The notes beneath the pieces were generated by a model that was given only the letters and a program-made list of their open reading frames with translations, ran no database searches and was not told the origin of the DNA. Shown piece after piece: positions 1 to 6,510 of a stretch of DNA of 21,507 nucleotides. The position numbers were made by a program, and so were the translations under genes. Within the stretch, counting starts at the first letter, position 1; the number at the start of each line of letters is the position of its first letter. The DNA comes from RUG572 sp051884915 (GTDB lineage: Bacteria > Verrucomicrobiota > Kiritimatiellia > RFP12 > UBA1067). The DNA lies in the NCBI GenBank assembly GCA_051884915.1, contig JBJEWF010000038.1, forward strand, positions 1 to 21,507, read 5' to 3'.

Positions 1-190
1 AGCGGGGGCGCGGGAGGGCAAGGGGGTGGCAATCAGGTTGGGAGGGGGGGGGGGGGGAGGGGGCAATCAGCAGACAGTGGGGAGTAATCAACCGCGCCGC
101 CCTGTGGCAATCAGGTTGGGGAGCGGGGGCGCGGGAGGGCAAGGGGGTGGCAATCAGGGTGGGGGAGTGGGGTGGCAATCAGGGTGGGGA
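1..190 (+). repeat. G-rich imperfect tandem repeat array
   Basis: This gene-free stretch downstream of the transposase is built from degenerate G-rich units. The core GGCAATCAGG (or GGCAATCAG) occurs five times, at about 28, 62, 106, 149 and 174. Most copies are preceded by GGTGG and followed by TTGGG or GTGGG. A 37-base block at 1-37 is repeated exactly at 122-158. A run of 14 consecutive G lies at 44-57. The core CAATCAGGTTG is a near palindrome with one G:T wobble, and a GTGG tetranucleotide sits at its foot in several copies, as in REP elements recognised by RAYT transposases. The array probably continues beyond the left edge of the window. That it is a REP family is inference. Confidence 0.85.
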
Positions 191-227
191 TTTTGCCTTC
201 GCAAGAAGGGCTTTGGCCGGCTGGAAA

Positions 228-1253
228 TCAAGATGGTGCGAGCGGGTGGGGCTGATAAACAACCTGGTTGCGCCCTCCAACCTGGTTGCGCCCTCCAACC
301 TGGTTGCGCCCTCCTTGCGGGGGCGCAACATACACCGACCGACCGCCTTCGCTTGCATTTGCGATAGCCGCGGCGATGTAGTTCAGCCCCAGCAATTCAT
401 CGCGGCGCGGCGGTGCCGCAGGATCGGCCATGCGCGAAAGCACGAGCAGCCGCTTCTTCGCGAACAACACCGGTTCCTGCCCATGCGGGCGATACGCCAA
501 ATCCATGAACACCGGCGCCAACCGAATCAGGGGCACATCGGTTTCTTCCGCGAGTGCACGAAAAACCGCATGTTCGCCCGGCGAAAAGAACGTGGAGACA
601 TAGACATATCCCTTCTCGACAGCCCCTCGCCGACAGGCCGCAACGATCTGCGGCAACGCCGATTCCGGCACTTTTCGCGAAATACGCAACGAAACGATGC
701 GCGGGCGATTGAGCAAGTCGAAGTTGCCCACCGCGCGCCAGAGGGCGTCGTCGTTCGCCTCTGGGAGTGGAAACGGCTCTGCGACATGCATCAAGGTCTT
801 GTCACCGTGCATCAGCCACCATTTCAGCGCATTGTTGCCGATATACGAGTCGACCGAGCGGTTCATGCGCTCCGACGTGCATATCAGGTCATGATAGCCC
901 TTTTCCCAAATACTCGGGCCGCATCCGGCAATATGGTATTGCGAGAACTGCTTGAACCGGCCGACAAAAGCGCCGATCTTCCTGACTGCGTCGCCGTGTC
1001 CCGCAGGCCATGTAAAACGAAGATGCACATGATCGGGCATGATTGTCCACGCGCGCAGCGTTATCACCCCGGCGAAATGCTTTGCCGCGTCAAGCCGATC
1101 GCGCTTGGCCGTTTCGCCCGCTTCCGAAAGCACGACGCGATCCCTCTCCACGCGCCCGAACAGCGGACGGCGCGGGGTCAGGCCTGTCGTCGCGAACATC
1201 GACCCGCCGCGCGCATAGTCATAACCCTGAAATCGGCGCCTTGTCTTGTGCAT
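228..1253 (-). CDS. RAYT-like HUH/Y1 (IS200-type) transposase with C-terminal extension
   Basis: 341-residue protein. The N-terminal half matches REP-associated tyrosine transposases: an opening RRRFQGYDYARGG segment, RRPLFG near residue 28, and the HUH metal-binding motif as MPDHVHL (His75, His77). A WEKGYHD segment follows, where Tyr120 is the candidate nucleophile. Residues of about 180-300 form an extra alpha/beta region (VVS-like strands, then KRLLVLSRM and LLGLNYIAAAIA). This vaguely resembles DprA/SLOG Rossmann folds; that is a weak inference. The tail (314-331) is three GGRNQV repeats encoded by the 18-bp array. I chose the ATG at 1253 because the longer reading frame up to 1337 overlaps the kinase and adds nothing family-like. 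Its ATG overlaps the kinase TAA (TAATG), so it may be translationally coupled. Single-strand DNA cleavage and joining is known for the family. Whether this copy is mobile or domesticated cannot be seen. Confidence 0.8.
   Translation of the reverse strand: MHKTRRRFQGYDYARGGSMFATTGLTPRRPLFGRVERDRVVLSEAGETAKRDRLDAAKHFAGVITLRAWTIMPDHVHLRFTWPAGHGDAVRKIGAFVGRFKQFSQYHIAGCGPSIWEKGYHDLICTSERMNRSVDSYIGNNALKWWLMHGDKTLMHVAEPFPLPEANDDALWRAVGNFDLLNRPRIVSLRISRKVPESALPQIVAACRRGAVEKGYVYVSTFFSPGEHAVFRALAEETDVPLIRLAPVFMDLAYRPHGQEPVLFAKKRLLVLSRMADPAAPPRRDELLGLNYIAAAIANASEGGRSVYVAPPQGGRNQVGGRNQVGGRNQVVYQPHPLAPS
261..314 (-). repeat. Three exact 18-bp tandem repeats inside the transposase 3' end
   Basis: Three head-to-tail copies of an 18-bp unit, read on the minus strand as GGAGGGCGCAACCAGGTT. 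Each contains the 11-base palindrome CAACCAGGTTG (5-bp arms around one base). The unit length is a multiple of three and stays in frame, so the transposase protein ends in three GGRNQV repeats. The core GCAAYCAGGKTGG is shared with the array at 1-190, but the orientation is opposite, giving an inverted arrangement around the transposase stop codon. Confidence 0.9.
303..329. repeat. Perfect 9-bp inverted repeat at the edge of the 18-bp array
   Basis: Arms GTTGCGCCC (303-311) and GGGCGCAAC (321-329) are perfectly complementary around a 9-base loop. One arm belongs to the terminal 18-bp repeat copy, the other is the adjoining non-repeated sequence. It marks the boundary between the array and the transposase body and could be a structured recognition site or a remnant of array insertion. 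Confidence 0.65.
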
Positions 1254-2469
1254 TAACGCAAGCCTCGCTTCCGCCATCCGATTGTCTTTGCATTGGGCAA
1301 AAGGAGGAGCAGCAGTGTCACGATGCGCGGAATCCACCAGAAGAACAAAACCAATCGGGCAGAGGCGGGGAAACTGGAATAGCCATGCTCAGCGTCTGCG
1401 AACGGAAGCAAGAGCAGGAAAAACGCATAGATCCCGCCAACCGCCAAGGCCAGACGTCTCGCCCAGTTTTTGCGAAACACAATCCCCAATGGAATAAGCG
1501 CCATGACCAACATCGCCACGAGGATGACTGCGAGTTCCTGTCCGAGCGAGGCGGTGCCGCAAACCACCTGCCGGTACTCGACCGGCATCAGCGGACTCAA
1601 CAGGACTATGGTCAGCCAAACGGCACATGCGCAAAAAGGAATCGCACTCGAAACGGAAATGCCTCCGCACAGCAACCGGCTCTCGTTCACCCTGTTGACG
1701 GCTTCCAAGAACGCCGACACCGAACGATGACGTCTGGTAGGGATGGAACTGGTGGCGGTGTCGATTATTTCGCGCCAGTGTGCGGGCGGATTGCCGCCGA
1801 AGCACGTGTTGGCCAAAACGCCGAGGGCGTGGACATCGACAGAGAAGTCGATGTCGCCGCCGGCGAACTGCTCAGGCGCGGCGTAGCCGGGCGTCCCACA
1901 CCGACCGGGCTTGCACCATTGATCGACAACGAATTTACCGACGCTACCCGGCCGCCCGCCACGGGCTTGGCGAGGCCAAGGTCGATCAATACGGGCTTCG
2001 GTTTACCGTCGACTTTCCGCCAAAGGATATTGGACGGCTTGATGTCGCGGTGAACGTATCCGATTTTGTGCAACTCCGCGACGGCGGCGGCAATCTGGCG
2101 GATGAACTTCAAGACGGCGCCTTCCTGCGTCGGGAGGGGACGTTCATCCAATAGCTCCGTGGCCAGATAGGGGCGGCCGTCGGACTGGCCATACGCAAAA
2201 AAGCGCGGGAATCCCGGGCAGGGATGGCTTGCCAGAATCTCCGCCTCCCGCTTGAATCGCGCCGCGCCCGTTTCGTCGCCGCGATGCAGCACCTTGACGG
2301 CGGCCGGAAACTTCAGCTTGCGGTGTTCGGCGCGATAGACCTCGCCCGAGCCGCCGCGCCCGAGGAAGCCGATGATCATGAAGTCGCCGACGATGGATCC
2401 GTCGGACAGCATCGGCGGCGGCGTGTCGTCCGCGCGGTTCGCCAGCCATTCGTCAAACCGGTCACGCAT
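1253..2469 (-). pseudogene. Membrane-anchored Ser/Thr protein kinase, split by a frameshift
   Basis: Eukaryotic-like (Hanks-type) kinase of about 405 residues when repaired. The first segment, 2469-1894, carries the glycine loop GRGGSGEVY (about 37-45), lysine in AAVKVL (about 59), YVHRDIKPSNIL (catalytic Asp about 142) and DLG in place of DFG (about 163). After VGVG the frame is lost. In the -1 frame the protein resumes at once with TPGYAAPEQFAGG and HALGVLANTCFGG, so one base appears missing in the GGG at 1895-1897. The remainder has four hydrophobic segments at its C-terminus, implying an inner-membrane anchor with a cytoplasmic kinase. I prefer the ATG at 2469, which overlaps the sigma factor stop by 8 bases, over a TTG at 2475. 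The pairing suggests a sigma/kinase regulatory unit. It could be a true pseudogene, a phase-variable state or a sequence error. Confidence 0.85.
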
Positions 2470-3046
2470 CGGCAAGTTCCATCGCGAGTTTGCGCAGTTC
2501 GGCCGTCATGCGGTTCTTGATCTGGTCGACATTGTTGCGCGTGGTGCCGAACAGCGCCGCGACGGACGCCGGATCTTCGCCCCTGAGCGCCGTCCGGATG
2601 AAGATCTGCCGCGTCTTCTCGCCAAGCCGGGGATTGGCCAGCAGTTGTTGGAGCGCCACTTCATACGCGGAAATCCGCCAATTCTCCGTTTCAGCATCGT
2701 CGCACGCGGCGGCGACCGGAGCAATCGCGGCAAAGTCCTTGGCCGCTTCGACCGCGCGCACGTCTTTCATCTGTCGTTTGATCGCTTCGCGGGCCTTGTT
2801 CTTCAGAATGCCGAGAAGATAGTTCCGGAAATGCCCTTTCTCGTCCGGCGCGTACCGGTAGTCCGGCAGCCTGCGGGCGAGGACGACCAGCGTCTCCTGC
2901 ATCACATCATCCGCCTCGACCGCCGGATACTGGCTCTTGAGATAAGATTCCATCACGGGACGATACCGGGCGACAAAGTCGAGCCAGCGCGGCGAATCGG
3001 CGTCGGCGCCGATGGCTTTCAGCAAAGTTGTGGATGTTGTAATCAT
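2462..3046 (-). CDS. ECF-like RNA polymerase sigma-70 family factor
   Basis: About 194 residues. The region 2 helix appears as EADDVMQETLVVLARRL followed by FRNYLLGILKNKAREAIKRQ. Region 4 appears at the C-terminus as EKTRQIFIRTALRGEDPASVAALFGTTRNNVDQIKNRM, which looks like a helix-turn-helix. The product would direct core RNA polymerase to a specific promoter set. The frame is open to an ATG at 3100, adding 18 residues of unconserved look. I prefer the ATG at 3046 because MITTSTTLLKAI looks like the family's usual N-terminus, though neither start has a clear Shine-Dalgarno. The 48-base spacing of the -10 box to 3100 argues the other way. Its stop overlaps the kinase start, so the two are probably co-translated, and the kinase or its target may control this factor. 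No anti-sigma gene is visible. Confidence 0.85.
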   Translation of the reverse strand: MITTSTTLLKAIGADADSPRWLDFVARYRPVMESYLKSQYPAVEADDVMQETLVVLARRLPDYRYAPDEKGHFRNYLLGILKNKAREAIKRQMKDVRAVEAAKDFAAIAPVAAACDDAETENWRISAYEVALQQLLANPRLGEKTRQIFIRTALRGEDPASVAALFGTTRNNVDQIKNRMTAELRKLAMELADA

Positions 3047-3147
3047 ATAGACGGGATGGTCAGACCCGTATGGTGTGGTTCGAGCGGTGTGGTTACACAT
3101 GAGACACTGTCTTCCCGCGACGCAACACCTTGAACCTCTTGCCGCGC

Positions 3148-3156
3148 ATTATAGCA
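3148..3156 (-). promoter_or_regulatory. Extended -10 promoter element for the sigma/kinase/transposase unit
   Basis: The minus strand reads TGTGCTATAATG, with a perfect TATAAT and the TGN extension. The same 12 bases occur in front of fucO. No convincing TTGACA-like -35 is present at 16-18 bases, which fits an extended -10 promoter. A transcript would begin near 3141. Confidence 0.6.
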
Positions 3157-3317
3157 CATTTTCACTAACCCCATCACACTACTGGCGGTAATCGGTCAGT
3201 AGGTCGGTAAAATGCAGGGCACTTTGCGGCATGGGCGCTTCGCCGGGCGCACGCAAGACCTTTCGGCCCGCATATCCACGAACAGTCGGCTTCACGTGCG
3301 AAGAGCTTCCGGGACGC

Positions 3318-3334
3318 GGGACGCGAGGCGTCCC
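3318..3334. repeat. Perfect 7-bp hairpin in the gap between queA and the sigma factor
   Basis: Arms GGGACGC (3318-3324) and GCGTCCC (3328-3334) flank a 3-base loop, and another GGGACGC copy lies just before at 3311-3317. The 273-base gap 3101-3373 holds no convincing gene: a 72-codon reading frame here has no recognisable domain. The hairpin is a candidate dispersed intergenic palindrome (REP-like) or a second terminator behind queA. Confidence 0.5.
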
Positions 3335-3348
3335 AGGTAGGCAGGGAC

Positions 3349-3368
3349 AAAAAAGGGGACAGGCCCCT
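3349..3368 (-). terminator. Probable intrinsic terminator of the glgP-queA run
   Basis: Starting about 6 bases after the queA stop, the minus strand reads AGGGG, CCTGT, CCCC and then six T. This gives a short 4-5 bp GC stem with a 5-base loop and a T-run. It is a small stem but in the right place and orientation. Confidence 0.55.
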
Positions 3369-3373
3369 GGGCG

Positions 3374-4477
3374 TCACACGATCAGCATGCAATCGCCATA
3401 ACTGAAAAAACGGTAACTGGCCCGTACGGCCATGGCATAGGCACAGAGCATGCGCTCACGCCCCGCCAGCGCGCTCGTCATCATCAGCAATGTCGACTGC
3501 GGCAGATGGAAATTCGTCAGCATGCAGTCGCAGACCTTGAACTGGTAGGGCGGATAGATGAAGATGTTCGACGCCCCGCTGCCGCCGACGACAAGCGGAT
3601 CTTCCGGCTTCCGTTGCCGCGACGCGACCGTCTCCAGCGTCCGCACGCTGGTCGATCCGACGCAGAACACGCGCCCGCCGCGAGCCTTGCACGCGTTGAT
3701 TGCCTCCGCCGTTTCCGGCGGTACGGTAAAAGCCTCGAAATCCATTTCGTGGTCTTCGACGTTTTCCGCTTTCACGGGACGGAAAGTCCCCGGCCCCACA
3801 TGGAGCGTAACCGAGACGCGCCGGACGCCCTTCGCCTCCAGCGCCGCGAAAATCTCCGGCGTAAAATGGAGACCGGCGGTCGGCGCCGCCATGCTGCCGA
3901 CATGTTTGGCATAGATTGTCTGATAGCGTTCGCGGTCCGCCATCTCCTCTTCGCGCGTACCCTGGCGACGGACGTACGGCGGAACGGGGGTATGGCCAAA
4001 CTCGTCCAGCAGTTCGCCGAGGGGACGATTGGAGATGAAATTGCACTTCCACATCCCGCCGCCGACTTTCTCGACGAGCTGGACCTTGAGTTCCCCGTTC
4101 GGTCCGAAGACGGCGATCTGCCCTTCGCGCGAGGGGCGTCCCGAACCTACCATCACCCGCCAGGACAGCACCTCCTTCGCCGTCCCCACGGAACCGTCAA
4201 GCGAGTCCGCGTCCGTCGACGGCGCCACCATCAACACCTCCACCGAACCGGGCGAATCGCTCCACGTGCCCAAGAGGCGCGCCGGAAAGACCTTCGTGTC
4301 GTTGACGACCATCAGATCGTCCGGCGTGATGTAGTCGACAAAATCCACGACGCGGCGATGCTCAAGCAGACCCGTGTCGCGATGGAGCACCATCATCCTG
4401 TCGTCCCCGCGCCGTTCGCTTGGATGCTGGGCGATCAGCCGCTCGGGAAGCGGGTACCAGAACTGCCTTGTCTTCAT
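3374..4477 (-). CDS. queA: S-adenosylmethionine:tRNA ribosyltransferase-isomerase QueA
   Basis: 367 residues, normal length for QueA. The enzyme transfers and isomerises the ribosyl part of S-adenosylmethionine onto preQ1 at the tRNA wobble position, making epoxyqueuosine (cytoplasmic). Visible family segments in order: the N-terminal WYPLPERLIAQHP, VNDTKVFPARLLG, GHTPVPPYVRR, AAPTAGLHFTPEIF, VTLHVGPGTFRPV and the C-terminal TNFHLPQSTLLMMTSALAG with YRFFSYGDCMLI. The frame is open 69 codons further upstream, but that extension is antisense-like arginine-rich sequence inside the peptidase gene. The ATG at 4477 overlaps the peptidase stop as ATGA, so the two genes are likely translationally coupled. 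No other queuosine gene is in the window. The gene is the last of the run and is followed by a terminator. Confidence 0.95.
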   Translation of the reverse strand: MKTRQFWYPLPERLIAQHPSERRGDDRMMVLHRDTGLLEHRRVVDFVDYITPDDLMVVNDTKVFPARLLGTWSDSPGSVEVLMVAPSTDADSLDGSVGTAKEVLSWRVMVGSGRPSREGQIAVFGPNGELKVQLVEKVGGGMWKCNFISNRPLGELLDEFGHTPVPPYVRRQGTREEEMADRERYQTIYAKHVGSMAAPTAGLHFTPEIFAALEAKGVRRVSVTLHVGPGTFRPVKAENVEDHEMDFEAFTVPPETAEAINACKARGGRVFCVGSTSVRTLETVASRQRKPEDPLVVGGSGASNIFIYPPYQFKVCDCMLTNFHLPQSTLLMMTSALAGRERMLCAYAMAVRASYRFFSYGDCMLIV

Positions 4478-6483
4478 TTCTTCAAACCCGTCTGGCGCAA
4501 CAAGGCGTCGATCGTCGGCGGCCGGCCGCGGAAACGCCTGAAGACCTCCATCGGGCTCAAACTGCCGCCCAGTGCAAGAATCGTATTCCGGTAGAGGCGG
4601 CCGACGCGACGAACCGCCTCTTCGTTCTTCAGGTCGACGTCCTCGAACGCCCCGAACGCGTCCGCGCTCATCACCTCGCTCCACTTGTACCCATAGTAGC
4701 CGGCGGCATATCCGCCCGCAAAAATATGGGTAAAGGCGTTGAGAAAACGATCCCCGGAAACCGTCGAGTCCGGCATATAGTCCGCAAAGACTTCGTTCTT
4801 GAGGGCATTCGGGTCGGCCGGCGGCGCGACATGCAGAGCCATGTCGACCTTGGCGAAAGCCAGCTGGCGAAGCGACGCGCTGGCCGCCCGGTAGTTCTTG
4901 GCGGCGCGAACGCGCGCGAGCAGATCGTCGGGGATGGTCTCGTAGGTATCGGCATGCCGGGCAAACCGCTTGACCGTCGCGTCGTCATAACACCAGTTCT
5001 CCATGAACTGCGAAGCGACTTCGACGGCATCCCACTCGATGAGGTTCAAGCCCGAAGCCCCCACGTCGTCGACCGTCGTCAGCATCTGCTGGAGCGCATG
5101 GCCGAACTCGTGGAAGAGCGTCTCGACTTCGCCGAAGCGCATCAACGCGCGTCCTTCGGCATCGGGCAACGCCTGGTTGCAGCAGAGAAGCGCGAGCGGC
5201 TTGACCACGGTTCCATCGGGCCGGACTTCGCGCGAACGGATCTCGTTCATCCACGCGCCACCCCGTTTCGTGTCCGGACGCGAATACGGATCGAAGTAGA
5301 AATGGGCGACGACTGCGCGATTCTCGTCGTACACGCGGAAGAACCGAACGTCCTTGTGCCAGACGGGCGCCGTCCAATCGGCCTGTTCAATGGTCACGCC
5401 GAACAGGAATTCCGCGAGTTTGAAAAGCCCGTTCAGCACGACCGGCAGATTGAAGTATTTTGCAAGTTCCTCTTCGGAATAGGAATACTTCTCCTCGCGC
5501 TGGCGTTCCGCCCAGAACGCCACGTCCCACGGCTCCAATCGCTCCGCAAATCCATGCGCGGCGGCAAATGCGGCCAGCTCCCGCTTTTCAGCCTCCGCCC
5601 CCGGTCGCGAGGCCGCCGCCAGATCGCCGATCATCTTGTAGACGGCCGCGACCGATGGCGCGCACTTCGATTCAAGCGAGAAATCCGCATAGGACCGGAA
5701 CCCGAGCAGCGACGCCAATTCCCGGCGAAGGGACAGAATCCTGGACACGAGAGGCGTATTGTCGCACGCGCCCGCGCTCGCCCGCGTCGCGCGCGCCCGC
5801 ATCAGTCTTTCCCGGACGGACCGATTGCGCGCATGCTTCATGAACGGAATGTAGACGGCATCTTCAATGGAAACCTTCCAGGGGCCGGTCTCCGCCCTTC
5901 CCGGACCCGCCATCATGCCCTTGAGCTGGACGGGGAGCCCCTCGACATCCTGCGGGTCCGTCACCGTCAACGAGAAAGCCTTCGTCGCGTCAAGCACGTG
6001 ATTGCCGAAATCGTTCGCGAGTCGGGCCAGTTCGGCCTGAATCTCATTGAACCGCTTCTGCCGGTCTCCCTCCAGCGCGACGCCCGAAAGTTCGGCGTCC
6101 CGAATCATCCTGGACAGGATCCGCCGCCGCGTCGGCGTCTCCGCCGGCGTGGCCTTGGCCAATTCGTAGAACCGGCGGGACTGTCCGACCCGAAGCGAGA
6201 AGGCCACCAGCCGTTCCTGATATTTCTCTTCGATCTTCCGCCAGGCTTCGGAATTGCAGACGGACAGAAGATGTTCGACGAGCCCCCAGGCCTCCATCAG
6301 CGGACGCGTCGCCCGGTCCAACGCCAAAACGAACCCATCCCAGGTCGGGACGGCGTTTTCTTCAAGGGCGTCGACGGCAGCGGCCGCCTCTTCCAGCAGA
6401 ATCGGCAGCGCCTCGTCGGCCGCCGCCGGCGTCATCGCCGGAAAATCGGGGGATTCGGCAATCTTGACAAACGGATTCTGCAT
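4474..6483 (-). CDS. prlC: M3-family zinc oligopeptidase (oligopeptidase A-like)
   Basis: 669 residues, typical of oligopeptidase A/PrlC (thimet oligopeptidase family, M3A). It would cut short peptides, including cleaved signal peptides, in the cytoplasm; no signal peptide is seen. The zinc site is plain: ETLFHEFGHALQQML gives HEFGH at residues 458-462, and the third ligand is Glu488 in WDAVEVASQFMENW. The C-terminal GGYAAGYYGYKWSEVMSADAF is also characteristic of M3A. I chose the ATG at 6483 (MQNPFVKIAESPDFPAM). A TTG three codons upstream (6492) is possible, and neither has a strong Shine-Dalgarno. It follows lysS by 27 bases and overlaps queA by 4 bases. The name prlC is by similarity; a dipeptidyl carboxypeptidase (Dcp) is less likely given the sequence around the zinc site. 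Confidence 0.93.
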   Translation of the reverse strand: MQNPFVKIAESPDFPAMTPAAADEALPILLEEAAAAVDALEENAVPTWDGFVLALDRATRPLMEAWGLVEHLLSVCNSEAWRKIEEKYQERLVAFSLRVGQSRRFYELAKATPAETPTRRRILSRMIRDAELSGVALEGDRQKRFNEIQAELARLANDFGNHVLDATKAFSLTVTDPQDVEGLPVQLKGMMAGPGRAETGPWKVSIEDAVYIPFMKHARNRSVRERLMRARATRASAGACDNTPLVSRILSLRRELASLLGFRSYADFSLESKCAPSVAAVYKMIGDLAAASRPGAEAEKRELAAFAAAHGFAERLEPWDVAFWAERQREEKYSYSEEELAKYFNLPVVLNGLFKLAEFLFGVTIEQADWTAPVWHKDVRFFRVYDENRAVVAHFYFDPYSRPDTKRGGAWMNEIRSREVRPDGTVVKPLALLCCNQALPDAEGRALMRFGEVETLFHEFGHALQQMLTTVDDVGASGLNLIEWDAVEVASQFMENWCYDDATVKRFARHADTYETIPDDLLARVRAAKNYRAASASLRQLAFAKVDMALHVAPPADPNALKNEVFADYMPDSTVSGDRFLNAFTHIFAGGYAAGYYGYKWSEVMSADAFGAFEDVDLKNEEAVRRVGRLYRNTILALGGSLSPMEVFRRFRGRPPTIDALLRQTGLKK

Positions 6484-6510
6484 GGCGGACAACCGGACCC
6501 GACCGCCCGG

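Noticed and set aside
261..314. Three repeats considered as a CRISPR array
   Set aside because: Units are 18 bp and directly adjacent with no spacers; no cas genes nearby.
26..367. Plus-strand reading frame with poly-Gly and repeated QPGCAL
   Set aside because: It is simply the translation of the G-rich repeats and the 18-bp array; no start signal or domain.
1765..1893. The in-frame tail of the kinase reading frame after VGVG
   Set aside because: Ser/Pro/Thr-rich nonsense; the -1 frame gives the expected kinase sequence, so this tail is a frameshift product.
3174..3392. A 72-codon minus-strand frame between queA and the sigma gene
   Set aside because: It runs through hairpins and the queA terminator, overlaps the queA end and has no domain; more likely an intergenic palindrome translation.
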